From: Acidovorax radicis N35
Lineage (GTDB): Bacteria > Pseudomonadota > Gammaproteobacteria > Burkholderiales > Burkholderiaceae_C
Direction of reading: 5' to 3'
Length of the DNA: 64,000 bases
NCBI RefSeq assembly: GCF_000204195.1
Contig: NZ_AFBG01000021.1
Location: 620,001 to 684,000, forward strand
In this document: piece by piece, positions 42,769-51,608 of the stretch
Layout of the letters: each line of letters begins with the position of its first letter
Position numbering within the stretch: position 1 is the first letter of the stretch
Translations under genes and position numbers: made by a program
The notes under the pieces: generated by a model
The model's input: the letters and a program-made list of their open reading frames with translations, nothing else
Databases searched by the model: none
What the model was told of the DNA's origin: nothing

Positions 42769-44010
42769 ATGAAGCAACAGGTGAAAGTGATCAAGACGCA
42801 GCGTGATTACGATGCGGCTGTCGTTCGTCTGTCGGCTTTGATGGACGAAGAATTGGCGCCGGGCTCCAGCAAGGAAGCGGAATTGGAGTTGCTGGCCTTG
42901 GTCATTGAGTCTTACGAGCGCAGCAAAGTCGAGCCCGTGGCTCCTGATCCGATTGAGGCCATTTGGTTTCGAATGGATCAGTTAGGGCTCAAGAAGGTCG
43001 ATCTGGTGCCCTACATGGGCTCGCTGCCCAAGGTGTCTGAGGTGTTGGCACGAAAGCGCCCACTCAACCTGGCCATGATCCGCAAGCTGCATCAAGGCTT
43101 GGGAATTCCCGCGGATGTGCTGCTTGCTGAGTCCGGAGATACGTTTGATCTGACCGATCCGCTCCCGTACGACACAACCAAGTTCCCCATCAAGGACATG
43201 CTCAATCGCGGCTACTTCGAAGGCTTCCGGGGTACGCTTCGAGAAGCCAAGGACAACGCCGAGGAATTGATTCGTTCCTTCATGCGCGGCATCCAGCTAC
43301 ACCCCACCCAGCAAGCAAGGCTGCGTGCACCAATGCACCAAAGCGGCAGCCGTCTGATGGATGACTATGGGCTGCTGGCCTGGCATGTGGCTGTGCTCAA
43401 AAAAGCTCGCCAAATCAAGTTCAAGTCAGTGTATGTGAAGGGTAGCTTGACCGACGAACGCCTGAAAGAGTTGGCACGTCTTTCCCGCTTTGAGCAAGGG
43501 CCCCGTCTGGCTCAAGAGTTCTTGGCTGACATGGGCATTGCTCTGGTGTTCGAGAACCACTTCAACAGGACTTATCTTGATGGTGCGGCCATGCTGGATG
43601 GGGATCGTCCCGTCGTGGCATTGACGCTGAGACATAACCGGCTCGATAACTTCTGGTTCGCCTTGTTGCACGAGCTGATACACGTGAAAGAGCATTTGGA
43701 CGCGGATCGTTCTTTCATCGCGGACAACCTTGAAGACAAGATCCATCAGCAGACCAAAGAGGAATGCGAAGCCGACGAAGGCGCCCGAGAAATCCTGATT
43801 CCTCGCGCCGAATTATTGGCGTCAGATTTGATCAGTTCGCCCACGATGGATGCCGCCATTGCTTTGGCAGACAAGTTGCGCATCCATCCCACCATCGTGG
43901 CCGGGCGCGTGCGTTTTGAATCTGGTAACTGGCGCTTGCTCAGCAGCATCAAGGCTGAAGTCCGCTGCCAGTTTCCTGATCAACTGCAGGAGCACGCTCA
44001 ACCCAGTTGA
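42769..44010 (+). CDS. HigA-like antitoxin fused to an ImmA/IrrE-type metallopeptidase
   Basis: The 413-residue protein has a HigA-like helix-turn-helix region (about 65-125: DQLGLKKVDLVPYMGSLPKVSEVLARKRPLN in part) and a linker. The C-terminal ImmA/IrrE zinc peptidase domain carries HELIH at 301-305 and a downstream acidic EECEADE (about 331-337). HigA antitoxins are normally about 100-140 residues. The fusion suggests the antitoxin carries its own protease, which could cut itself or another regulator. The start at 42769 has GGAACGGAT upstream; a longer start at 42754 is possible. It forms a unit with higB. Confidence 0.85.
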   Translation: MKQQVKVIKTQRDYDAAVVRLSALMDEELAPGSSKEAELELLALVIESYERSKVEPVAPDPIEAIWFRMDQLGLKKVDLVPYMGSLPKVSEVLARKRPLNLAMIRKLHQGLGIPADVLLAESGDTFDLTDPLPYDTTKFPIKDMLNRGYFEGFRGTLREAKDNAEELIRSFMRGIQLHPTQQARLRAPMHQSGSRLMDDYGLLAWHVAVLKKARQIKFKSVYVKGSLTDERLKELARLSRFEQGPRLAQEFLADMGIALVFENHFNRTYLDGAAMLDGDRPVVALTLRHNRLDNFWFALLHELIHVKEHLDADRSFIADNLEDKIHQQTKEECEADEGAREILIPRAELLASDLISSPTMDAAIALADKLRIHPTIVAGRVRFESGNWRLLSSIKAEVRCQFPDQLQEHAQPS

Positions 44011-44021
44011 TAAACAAAGAA

Positions 44022-44057
44022 AAAGGCCCCGGAGTGCGCTAACACTCAAGGGCCTTT
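44022..44057 (+). terminator. Likely terminator after the antitoxin gene
   Basis: AAAGGCCC and GGGCCTTT pair, with an inner GAGTG/CACTC stem. The T run is short, so termination may be incomplete. It begins 12 bases after the antitoxin stop. Confidence 0.65.
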
Positions 44058-44183
44058 GGTGAGGTGAACAGGGGCTACCAAACCACCCATGCACAACACG
44101 TCTTGGAGAAGACGGCGGATATTACCAGTTCGCAGTGCACGGGCATACGTGAAAACCCCTCCATTCTTCGCAAAGGAGTTGGC

Positions 44184-44306
44184 ATGGCCTACGCCCATTG
44201 GAAGAGCGTTTTTGTGCGGGCGTACGTCCGTTTCCGGTTTGGTCGCCGGGAACACGTTTGTCAACACCGGCGCTCACACCCCGGCCAGATGGAACTGTTC
44301 GTCTGA
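44184..44306 (+). CDS. Very small basic protein (40 residues), possible gene
   Basis: An AAAGGAG site seven bases before ATG 44184 opens a 40-codon frame, MAYAHWKSVFVRAYVRFRFG, continuing with a Cys/His-containing basic tail and ending MELFV. It is strongly basic and aromatic. No family is recognised with certainty. The excellent ribosome site in a non-coding-looking stretch between the antitoxin and the next small gene supports it; the rest of 44058-44183 shows no gene. Confidence 0.5.
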   Translation: MAYAHWKSVFVRAYVRFRFGRREHVCQHRRSHPGQMELFV

Positions 44307-44379
44307 CCCTCGGTGGCAAGCGCTGTGTTTCCAAGGCGCTTGTCACCTTCTTGCACTTGAACTCTAAAAGGTACCTATC

Positions 44380-44535
44380 TTGACAACCAAAAAAAGTCCC
44401 AATGAGCAGACATCTGCTCGCGTCGCCTCAACAGCATCCAAACTGTTGAGCAACCCAAAGACCCCGGCTGCAGTGAAGTCGGTGGCCGCCTCTGCTCTGA
44501 CCCAACGGCCTAGCAGCAAGCCAAAGGGCAAGTGA
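44380..44535 (+). CDS. Small Lys/Ser/Ala-rich protein (51 residues)
   Basis: A TTG start at 44380, eight bases after AAAAGG, opens a 51-codon frame. It begins MTTKKSPNEQ, has the core VASTASKLLSNPKTPAAVKS and ends SKPKGK. The core resembles small hypothetical proteins with a KLL-NP-TP-VKSVAASALTQ pattern that I recall from many Gram-negative genomes. A perfect terminator lies 25 bases downstream, making it a complete unit. Function is unknown; it is near a toxin-antitoxin locus. Confidence 0.68.
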   Translation: MTTKKSPNEQTSARVASTASKLLSNPKTPAAVKSVAASALTQRPSSKPKGK

Positions 44536-44559
44536 TTTCACAGTTGCCCGGTTGATCCT

Positions 44560-44588
44560 GAGCCCGCTCCGCGCGGGCTCATTTATTT
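44560..44588 (+). terminator. Terminator of the 51-residue gene
   Basis: GAGCCCGC TCCGC GCGGGCTC followed by ATTTATTT. Confidence 0.85.
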
Positions 44589-44707
44589 GCGTGAGGTTTT
44601 CTGACTTCCGTAACGATCCGCCGTGCGGTCTCTATTCGTAGCAGGCCGTGCTGAAGTCGCGGATTTCATCGATGCAGAACAGCAGACATCTGCCTAGTCC
44701 AGCTTCC

Positions 44708-44713
44708 TACAAT
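44708..44713 (+). promoter_or_regulatory. -10-like element immediately before metH
   Basis: TACAAT lies only eight bases before the ATG at 44722. If used, the transcript would start at or next to the start codon. A -35 partner is weak (CAGACA at 44683). No SAM, SAH or cobalamin riboswitch was recognised in the 130 bases before it. Confidence 0.35.
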
Positions 44714-44721
44714 AGGGGGCT

Positions 44722-45786
44722 ATGCAAGCCCTTCACTACACCCGCGCCGCGCAGCTGCCCGACATCCTCGCCCAACGCATCGTCATCCTCGACGGCGCCA
44801 TGGGCACCATGATCCAGCGCTTCAAGCTGGGCGAGGCGCAGTACCGGGGCGAGGGCTACACCGGCCCGGGCAGTGTGGGTGACCGCTTCAAGGACTTCCC
44901 GCGCGACGTGAAGGGCAACAACGAGTTGCTCAGCCTCACCCGGCCCGACGTGATCACCGACATCCACGAGCGCTACCTGGCCGCTGGCGCGGACCTCATC
45001 GAGACCAACACCTTCGGCGCGACGACCATCGCGCAGGAGGACTACAAGATGGCCGAGCTGGCGCGCGAGATGAATCTCAAGTCCGCCCAACTGGCCCGCG
45101 CCGCCTGCGACAAATATTCCACGCCCGACAAGCCCCGCTTCGTCGCCGGCGCCCTGGGCCCCACGCCCAAGACGGCCAGCATCAGCCCCGACGTGAACGA
45201 CCCCGGCGCGCGCAATGTCGATTTCGAGCAATTGCGCGCCGCGTACTACGAGCAGACCGAAGCGCTGGTCGAGGGCGGCTCCGACGTGCTGCTGGTCGAG
45301 ACGATTTTTGACACGCTCAACGCCAAGGCCGCGCTGTTCGCCATCGACGAATTTTTTGAGAACAGCGGCCAGCGCCTGCCCCTGATCATCAGCGGCACGG
45401 TCACCGACGCTTCGGGCCGCATCCTCAGCGGACAGACGGTGACTGCCTTCTGGAACAGCGTGCGCCACTCCCGCCCGCTGGCCATCGGCCTCAATTGCGC
45501 CCTGGGCGCCACGCTGATGCGCCCTTACATCCAGGAGCTGAACCGCGTGGCCGAGGACACCTTCATCAGCTGCTACCCCAACGCCGGCCTGCCCAACCCC
45601 ATGAGCGACACCGGCTTCGACGAAACGCCCGAGATCACCAGCCGCCTGGTGCACGAGTTCGCGGCCGAGGGGCTGGTCAACATCCTGGGCGGCTGCTGCG
45701 GCACCACGCCCGACCACATTGGCGCCATCGCCAAGGCGGTTGCAAACGTGCCCACGCGCAAGATGTTCTACCCTGCTGAAGCCTGA
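44722..45786 (+). CDS. metH: Homocysteine S-methyltransferase domain of cobalamin-dependent methionine synthase (split MetH)
   Basis: The 354-residue protein is only the first domain of Met[27 protein letters not shown], the zinc cysteine in LNCALGA and [11 protein letters not shown] full MetH has about 1200 residues with folate, B12 and activation domains. The stop is clean and no remnant of the other domains follows (ttcA comes next), so the remaining part is encoded elsewhere. Split metH genes are known in this family of bacteria (recalled). The promoter seems to lie against the start codon. Confidence 0.93.
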   Translation: MQALHYTRAAQLPDILAQRIVILDGAMGTMIQRFKLGEAQYRGEGYTGPGSVGDRFKDFPRDVKGNNELLSLTRPDVITDIHERYLAAGADLIETNTFGATTIAQEDYKMAELAREMNLKSAQLARAACDKYSTPDKPRFVAGALGPTPKTASISPDVNDPGARNVDFEQLRAAYYEQTEALVEGGSDVLLVETIFDTLNAKAALFAIDEFFENSGQRLPLIISGTVTDASGRILSGQTVTAFWNSVRHSRPLAIGLNCALGATLMRPYIQELNRVAEDTFISCYPNAGLPNPMSDTGFDETPEITSRLVHEFAAEGLVNILGGCCGTTPDHIGAIAKAVANVPTRKMFYPAEA

Positions 45787-45794
45787 AGTTGGAG

Positions 45795-45853
45795 AAAATT
45801 GGCCTCTAGCGCTTATCCAGAAAGCGCTTTTGGCTATAAAAAACATAGCAGTT
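45795..45853 (+). repeat. Dispersed repeat, copy 8
   Basis: It reads AAAATTGGCCTCTAGCGCTT, loop, AAAGCGCT, then GGCTATAAAAAACATAGC. It lies between metH and ttcA and is one of the clearest copies. Confidence 0.9.
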
Positions 45854-45966
45854 AAATAGTCACTGCTCTGCGGTGGCGCATTGCCGGGCGCATGACTCTG
45901 CGGCACCCTTACGCCTTCGGTTGAATTTTCGCCCGCACTCTTTGCCAGAACCCCGGCCCGCTCCCC

Positions 45967-46905
45967 ATGTCCGTTACCGCCACCCTGCCCAACACCCCTG
46001 TTGCTGAGGCCGCCGACAAAGCCGCTGCCCACGCCGCGCTCAAGCTCGAAAAGCGCCTGGTGCGCCAGGTCAGCCTGGCCATCACCGACTTCGGCCTCAT
46101 CGAAGACGGCGACAAGGTCATGGTGTGCGTGTCCGGCGGCAAGGACAGCTACGCCATGCTCGACGTGCTGCGTTTGCTGCAGCAGCGCAACGGCAACAAG
46201 TTTGAGCTGATCGCCGTCAACCTCGACCAGAAGCAGCCGGGTTTTCCGGCCCATGTGTTGCCCGAGTATTTGACGAAGGTGGGTGTGCCCTTCCATATCG
46301 AAACGCAGGACACGTACAGCGTCGTCAAGGAGCACATCCCCGAAGGCAAGACCATGTGCAGCCTGTGCAGCCGCCTGCGCCGGGGCATTTTGTACCGCGT
46401 GGCCGACGAGCTGGGCGCCACCAAGATCGCGTTGGGCCACCACCGCGACGACATGCTGCAGACGTTCTTCCTCAACATGTTCTTCGGCGGCAAGCTCAAG
46501 GGCATGCCGCCCAAGGTGCAAAGCGACCGGGGCGACCACCTCATCATCCGCCCCCTGGCCTATGTGGCCGAGGATGACTTGACGCGCTGGGCCGAGCACC
46601 GCCAATTCCCCATCATCCCCTGCACCCTGTGCGGCAGCCAGGAGAACCTGCAGCGCAAGCAGATCGGCCAGATGCTGCGCGACTGGCAGCAGCTCTACCC
46701 CGGCCGCATCGAAAACATGGCCGTGGCCCTGCGCAACTTGGTGCCCTCGCACTTCATGGACCCGCGCCAGTTCGACTTCAAGGGTTTGGTGCCCAATGGC
46801 GTGCAGGACGCCGATGGCGACAAGGCGTTTGATGCCGAAGAGTTTCCTGCGCAGGCCGTAGGCATGCTCGCGGGCTTGCCGCTGATGCCTGCCACGCCCC
46901 GCTGA
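45967..46905 (+). CDS. ttcA: tRNA 2-thiocytidine(32) synthetase TtcA
   Basis: TtcA thiolates cytidine 32 of some tRNAs using ATP and an iron-sulfur cluster. The 312-residue protein has the PP-loop SGGKDS at 56-61, the cluster cysteines in [11 protein letters not shown] (about 134-140) and the later CTLCGSQ. The length is usual. It is followed 34 bases later by trhP, another tRNA-modification gene, so the two may be co-transcribed. Confidence 0.96.
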   Translation: MSVTATLPNTPVAEAADKAAAHAALKLEKRLVRQVSLAITDFGLIEDGDKVMVCVSGGKDSYAMLDVLRLLQQRNGNKFELIAVNLDQKQPGFPAHVLPEYLTKVGVPFHIETQDTYSVVKEHIPEGKTMCSLCSRLRRGILYRVADELGATKIALGHHRDDMLQTFFLNMFFGGKLKGMPPKVQSDRGDHLIIRPLAYVAEDDLTRWAEHRQFPIIPCTLCGSQENLQRKQIGQMLRDWQQLYPGRIENMAVALRNLVPSHFMDPRQFDFKGLVPNGVQDADGDKAFDAEEFPAQAVGMLAGLPLMPATPR

Positions 46906-46939
46906 ACCTGACCCCGACGATTTTAGATTGGGCCACCCC

Positions 46940-48379
46940 ATGACCACCCTCAAAGCCCCCGAACTGCTGCTGCCTGCTGGCTCGCTCGACAAGATGCGCG
47001 CCGCCTACGACTTTGGCGCCGACGCGGTGTACGCAGGCCAGCCGCGCTACTCCTTGCGCGCGCGCAACAACGAGTTCCGGCTGGAGCAGATCAAGCAAGG
47101 CATTGACGAGGCGCACGCACGCGGCAAGAAGTTCTTTGTGACCAGCAACCTGATTGCGCACAACGACAAGATCCGCACCTACCTGCGCGACATCGAGCCC
47201 GTGATCGACTGCCAACCCGACGCCCTCATCATGGCCGACGCGGGCCTGATCATGATGGTCAAGGAAAAGTGGCCCGAGCAGGTGGTGCACCTCTCGGTGC
47301 AGGCCAACACCACCAACTGGGCGGCCGTGAAGTTCTGGCAGAAGATGGGCGTGGAGCGCGTCATCCTCTCGCGCGAACTGAGCCTGGACGAGATCGAAAA
47401 AATCCGCCAAGAATGCCCCGACATGGAGCTGGAAGTGTTTGTGCACGGCGCGCTGTGCATCGCGTACTCGGGCCGGTGTTTGCTCAGCGGCTACTTCAAC
47501 CACCGCGACCCCAACCAGGGCACCTGCACCAACGCCTGCCGCTGGAACTACGCCACGCACGACGCCGACATCGACCCCACCACGGGCGAAGCCATTGCGC
47601 AGAAGATGGAAGGCGACTTCAACTTCGAGGCCGCGCAGCAGAAGGCCGAACAGTCCTTTGCATCGACCACCGGCAACGGCGAGCGCCACCCCAAGGCCGA
47701 CAAGGTCTACCTCATCGAAGAGGCCGGCCGCCCCGGGCAGATGATGCCCATCATGGAAGACGAGCACGGCACCTACATCATGAACAGCAAGGACCTGCGC
47801 GCGGTGGAGCACGTGGCGCGCCTGGCGCAGATCGGCGTGGACTCGCTCAAGATCGAAGGCCGCACCAAGAGCCTGTACTACGTGGCCCGCACTGCCCAGG
47901 TCTACCGCCGCGCCATCGACGACGCCGTGGCCGGGCGGCCCTTCAACCCCGAGCTGCTCATCGAGCTGGAAGGCCTGTCCAACCGCGGCTACACCGGCGG
48001 CCTGCTGGAGCGCCGCCCCAGCAACGACTACCAGAACTACATCAACGGCCACTCGGCCACGCAGCGCAGCCAGTTTGCGGGCGAGGTGCTGGGCGCCGAG
48101 GGGCAGGCCGAAGTGGGGCTGCAAGGCGACTGGGTGTTGGTCGAAACCAAGAACCACTTTGCGGTGGACGACCTGATCGAAGTGGTGCACCCCAGCGGCA
48201 ACATCACCGTGCGGCTGGACCAGATGCGCAATGCGGAAGGCCAACCGGTGGCGGTGGCGCAAGGCAACCCGGTGCGCGTGTGGATTCCGCTGCCTGCGCG
48301 CTATACCGGCGCGCTGCTGGCCCGCGTGGTGGAGGCACCGGCTGCGCCCGCAGCGGCCGAACCTGCCGCCGTGGCCTGA
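46940..48379 (+). CDS. trhP: Peptidase U32-family tRNA hydroxylation protein TrhP (YegQ)
   Basis: TrhP takes part in prephenate-dependent hydroxylation of uridine 34 in tRNA. The 479-residue protein has the U32 signature region EVFVHGALCIAYSGRCLLSG and the cysteines in GTCTNACRWNY, with SLKIEGRTKSLYYVA downstream. It follows ttcA closely. ATG 46940 is chosen; the frame also contains a TTG at 46928. The C-terminal Ala/Pro tail is variable in relatives. Confidence 0.92.
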   Translation: MTTLKAPELLLPAGSLDKMRAAYDFGADAVYAGQPRYSLRARNNEFRLEQIKQGIDEAHARGKKFFVTSNLIAHNDKIRTYLRDIEPVIDCQPDALIMADAGLIMMVKEKWPEQVVHLSVQANTTNWAAVKFWQKMGVERVILSRELSLDEIEKIRQECPDMELEVFVHGALCIAYSGRCLLSGYFNHRDPNQGTCTNACRWNYATHDADIDPTTGEAIAQKMEGDFNFEAAQQKAEQSFASTTGNGERHPKADKVYLIEEAGRPGQMMPIMEDEHGTYIMNSKDLRAVEHVARLAQIGVDSLKIEGRTKSLYYVARTAQVYRRAIDDAVAGRPFNPELLIELEGLSNRGYTGGLLERRPSNDYQNYINGHSATQRSQFAGEVLGAEGQAEVGLQGDWVLVETKNHFAVDDLIEVVHPSGNITVRLDQMRNAEGQPVAVAQGNPVRVWIPLPARYTGALLARVVEAPAAPAAAEPAAVA

Positions 48380-48394
48380 GCGGGGCGCACCACC

Positions 48395-49780
48395 ATGTGG
48401 ACACACCATCGCAGCCGAGCGCCTGCTTGGGCACTGTCGGTTGTGGCCGCGCTTGCCAGCGCCAGCGCCCTGGCGCAGGGCTCCACTGCAGGCGCGCCGC
48501 AGTTGGCGCCCGCCAAGGTGCGCTATGTACAGGGCTCCTGGGTCAACCTGCGCGAGTCGGCCCAGGCCCAAGCCAGCGTGCTGGCCCAGGTGCCGGCCAA
48601 CACTGCGCTGGAGCAGCTCACTGAGCGCGACGGCTGGTGCGCCGTGCTCTACCGGGGCGATGTGCGCCTCGGCCCCGCATTGGCGGCACCGTTGCAAGCC
48701 CATGTGTCCTGCAATCTGCTGTCTGACCAGCCCCTGACCCTGGCCCAGGCGGGCAAGGACGCAGCCCGCGCCTTCTGGGTGGCACCATCGCCCAACCGGC
48801 TGCGTGCCTATGGCAACGCCTTGCCCCGGCCGACATCGCTGCAGATCAGCGCCCTGACCAAGACCCACCCGCCCGAGGCGCCCGTGGTGTACCCGGTACG
48901 CCCCGAGTTCGAAGCCGCCAAGAAGCTGCTGCGCGCGGGGGTGCAGCTGCGGCCGGACCAGGAGATCAACCGGGGCGAGCCCGTGGACCCGCTCGTCGAC
49001 CTGAAGCTGGCCACCCGCGCGGTGGACCACATCCCCGCCGTGGCTCCCCTCGCCACGCGGCCCGTTCTGCCCGCGATTGCCCCGTCGTACTTCCGCACCC
49101 ACGCCAGCGTGGCCCTGCTGCACGAAACGGATGCCGATGGCCTGGCGGCGGTGGCGGGAACCCGCATCAGCGTGGTCCCCACCGGCGCGCCGCATGGCAG
49201 CTTCAACCGCCACATGGGGCCCGAGATCGAGTTTGTGACCGGCTTCTGGGACGTGGGGTCTGCCGACCTGGCCTTTGCCCCCGCGCTCACCCTGCATGCC
49301 ATCACCCACCAGGGGCTGGTCGGCGCACGGGCCCTGGGCCAGCGTTATTGGGACATCAGCAATGCCGACCACTACTGCGGCGGCCACTACCCCGGCAAGG
49401 GCTTCGACGACCCGCACGAGGACGATACGGTCCCTGTGCGTGGCTACGCCAAACTGTCCGACACCGCCGAGGTGCTGGTCCGCCTGGTCGTGCCCGGCAA
49501 GCTGCCGCCCGATGCCGTGAGGGTAAAGACCCGGCGCTATGCCACCAGCTGGATGCAACCCGCCGACCCGCCCATCCGCGACAAGCCCCAGCGCAAGAAC
49601 ACGGCGGTGATGGTGCACGAGATCGATGTGGACCGCGACGGCGTGGCCGACATCCTGCGCATCGACACCCCTGCGCCGGGTGGCATGAGCTTTGAGCCGG
49701 TTTTTGACTGGCGGTGGTACCTGAACATCAACGGCCAGTGGTTCCGGGCGGGGTATTGGGTGGATCAGGAGTGCACCTGA
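48395..49780 (+). CDS. Secreted protein with N-terminal SH3-like domain
   Basis: The 461-residue protein has a signal peptide (about 1-27, ending SALAQG) and an SH3-like stretch (about 42-85, VRYVQGSWVNLRESAQAQASVLAQVP). A long region without a recognised family follows; it contains HYCGGHYPGKGFDDPH and an EF-hand-like VDRDGVAD. It starts 15 bases after trhP. Periplasmic location is likely. Bacterial SH3 domains bind peptidoglycan or partner proteins; the enzyme activity, if any, is unknown. Confidence 0.72.
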   Translation: MWTHHRSRAPAWALSVVAALASASALAQGSTAGAPQLAPAKVRYVQGSWVNLRESAQAQASVLAQVPANTALEQLTERDGWCAVLYRGDVRLGPALAAPLQAHVSCNLLSDQPLTLAQAGKDAARAFWVAPSPNRLRAYGNALPRPTSLQISALTKTHPPEAPVVYPVRPEFEAAKKLLRAGVQLRPDQEINRGEPVDPLVDLKLATRAVDHIPAVAPLATRPVLPAIAPSYFRTHASVALLHETDADGLAAVAGTRISVVPTGAPHGSFNRHMGPEIEFVTGFWDVGSADLAFAPALTLHAITHQGLVGARALGQRYWDISNADHYCGGHYPGKGFDDPHEDDTVPVRGYAKLSDTAEVLVRLVVPGKLPPDAVRVKTRRYATSWMQPADPPIRDKPQRKNTAVMVHEIDVDRDGVADILRIDTPAPGGMSFEPVFDWRWYLNINGQWFRAGYWVDQECT

Positions 49781-49938
49781 GCGGGCCCTGCGGGGCGGCC
49801 CGCTGTGGCCCGAAACCTGCCGATGGCCTGTGCAAGTCCCCTGTCCCCGGCTGTTTTGGGTAGCATCGTTCAGAGATCGCCCATGGGGTCTGCCGCCAGC
49901 GCCTGGCATGCAGCCCCGACCCCACGAAAGGCCCTTCC

Positions 49939-51591
49939 ATGTCCGCTGAGTCCCATCCCGCCTGCGTGCGAGAGTTGCGCCAGGTCCTGTTGTGGCCCCT
50001 GCGCCTGATGCCGGTGCGGGGCTCCGAGGGGCGGCACGCCAAGCCCTGGCAGGTGCTGGCGGACATGGGCGAGGCCTCGCCCTGGCGCGAGGTGGTGGAT
50101 GAATTCACCGGCGACAGCGGCCGTTTTCACGAACGCCACTACAACGAATTCGTGACCTTCCTGCCCTATGTGCAGCGCTTCCTGTATGGCGAAGGCCGCA
50201 GCCAGAAAGGCAGCAGCGCCACGGGCTCGCCGATGCGGGTGTTCCGGCGCAGCGACGTCAGCGCCGTGCGGGCAGTGCTGCATCCCGGCACGCCGCCGAT
50301 CACGCTCGACATCGTCCATGTGGACCTGTACTTTTTTCTCGACCTGGATCTGGTGCTGCTCAATGTCGAGGTCAGCGCCCGCGACCTGGCGCTGCCCCAG
50401 GCGCAGGAGCTGCTGTACCGCTTCGGCCGTGGCTACCCCGCCAGCTGGGATGCGGACGGCCATGCCCAGCATTGCCTGTACAGCGCCGAATGGCTGGACG
50501 CCGCCGGGCAGGTGCTGGCCCAGTCTGACGCCAACCAGCGCGACCTTTTCATGGCCCATGTCAGCAGCTATCGTGCCCCGCGCATCGCGGCCCATTGGGC
50601 CTGGCTGCTGGAGCCCCTGGTGAGTGACCATTCCGAGCGCAGCGGCCCCTTGCGCTATCGCCAGATCGAGTACTACCGCATGCCGCAGCTGGCCTTTCTG
50701 GCGCTGGATGACCCCCGCGCCTTGAGCCGCAGCGACTTTGTCCGACTCGGACTGGTGACCGGGGCGGCCAGGCCGGGCGACGACGCCAGCCTGCCGTATG
50801 CCGAAGAGCACCTGGCCGACTTTGAAAAGCGGTTCTGCTACGACCGGTTCTGGAGCGGCAGCGGCGCTGCCCCCCACACACGCTATCTGTGCAGCGGCCA
50901 TTCGCTGCTGGTGCTGGGCGATGCCAACAGCCCGTTTTTTGTCTGCCGCGACCGGGGGGTGCTGGCGCAGTTCCGGCACCAGCATTTTTTGCTGTTCCTG
51001 ATTGCGCATTTCCAGAAAGCGGCGCTGCTGATGTTCTCGGACCGGCTGGCCGAGGCGCTGAAAAATCTGGACATTGCCGACGCCGCCAGCGTGCGCCGCT
51101 TCAAGCGCACCATCCGCGACAGTTTTGCCAGTTTTCTGCGCTTCACGCACCGCTACTGGTTTCACGAGGTGTCCGAGCAGGCCCAGGTGCGCGCGCTGTT
51201 TCACATGTGCGCCCACCATCTCGGGCTGGACCCGCTGTACACGGAGGTCAAGGAGCGCATTGGCGAGATGAACCAGTACCTGGACGCCGACAGCCTGCGC
51301 CGCCAGGCCAACACCGTCGTGCGGCTGACGGTCGTGACCATCTTTGGCCTGATCGGCACCGTGACCACGGGTTTCCTGGGCATGAACCTGCTGGCCGAGG
51401 CCGATGCCCCGGTAGGTCGCAAGCTGGGGATTTTTGCCCTCGTGTTTGTGTTGACCACCTCGCTGACGGTGTACACCATGGCCAAGTCCAAGCGCTTGTC
51501 AGACTTTTTGGACGTGCTCTCGGACGAACGCGCCAGTGCCTGGCAAAAAGTCAGGGCGCTGGGGCTGGTGTGGCGGCGCACGGGGGACTGA
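49939..51591 (+). CDS. CorA-like divalent-cation transporter
   Basis: The 550-residue protein has a large soluble N-terminal part and two C-terminal membrane segments (about 458-480 and 492-510). The first ends with GFLGMN, the GMN selectivity motif of CorA channels. CorA proteins move Mg2+ or other divalent cations. The soluble part is longer than in classical CorA (about 320 residues) and may be a distinct subfamily. Only the GMN region gives the assignment. Confidence 0.75.
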   Translation: MSAESHPACVRELRQVLLWPLRLMPVRGSEGRHAKPWQVLADMGEASPWREVVDEFTGDSGRFHERHYNEFVTFLPYVQRFLYGEGRSQKGSSATGSPMRVFRRSDVSAVRAVLHPGTPPITLDIVHVDLYFFLDLDLVLLNVEVSARDLALPQAQELLYRFGRGYPASWDADGHAQHCLYSAEWLDAAGQVLAQSDANQRDLFMAHVSSYRAPRIAAHWAWLLEPLVSDHSERSGPLRYRQIEYYRMPQLAFLALDDPRALSRSDFVRLGLVTGAARPGDDASLPYAEEHLADFEKRFCYDRFWSGSGAAPHTRYLCSGHSLLVLGDANSPFFVCRDRGVLAQFRHQHFLLFLIAHFQKAALLMFSDRLAEALKNLDIADAASVRRFKRTIRDSFASFLRFTHRYWFHEVSEQAQVRALFHMCAHHLGLDPLYTEVKERIGEMNQYLDADSLRRQANTVVRLTVVTIFGLIGTVTTGFLGMNLLAEADAPVGRKLGIFALVFVLTTSLTVYTMAKSKRLSDFLDVLSDERASAWQKVRALGLVWRRTGD

Positions 51592-51608
51592 GGCGCGCAC
51601 CCAGCCCT

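Noticed and set aside
44312..44345. GGCAAGCGC...GGCGCTTGTC hairpin as another copy of the dispersed repeat
   Set aside because: It shares only the GCGCTT arm and lacks the GGCC start and the AGCTAT...AAAA tail; chance or an unrelated stem-loop is as likely.
44590..44721. SAH, SAM or cobalamin riboswitch upstream of metH
   Set aside because: No conserved cores or matching stems were found in the 130 bases, and the -10-like element is too near the ATG to leave a leader.
46778..49909. 1043-codon open frame antisense to ttcA, trhP and the SH3-like gene
   Set aside because: It spans three convincing genes on the other strand and has shadow composition without any recognisable motif.
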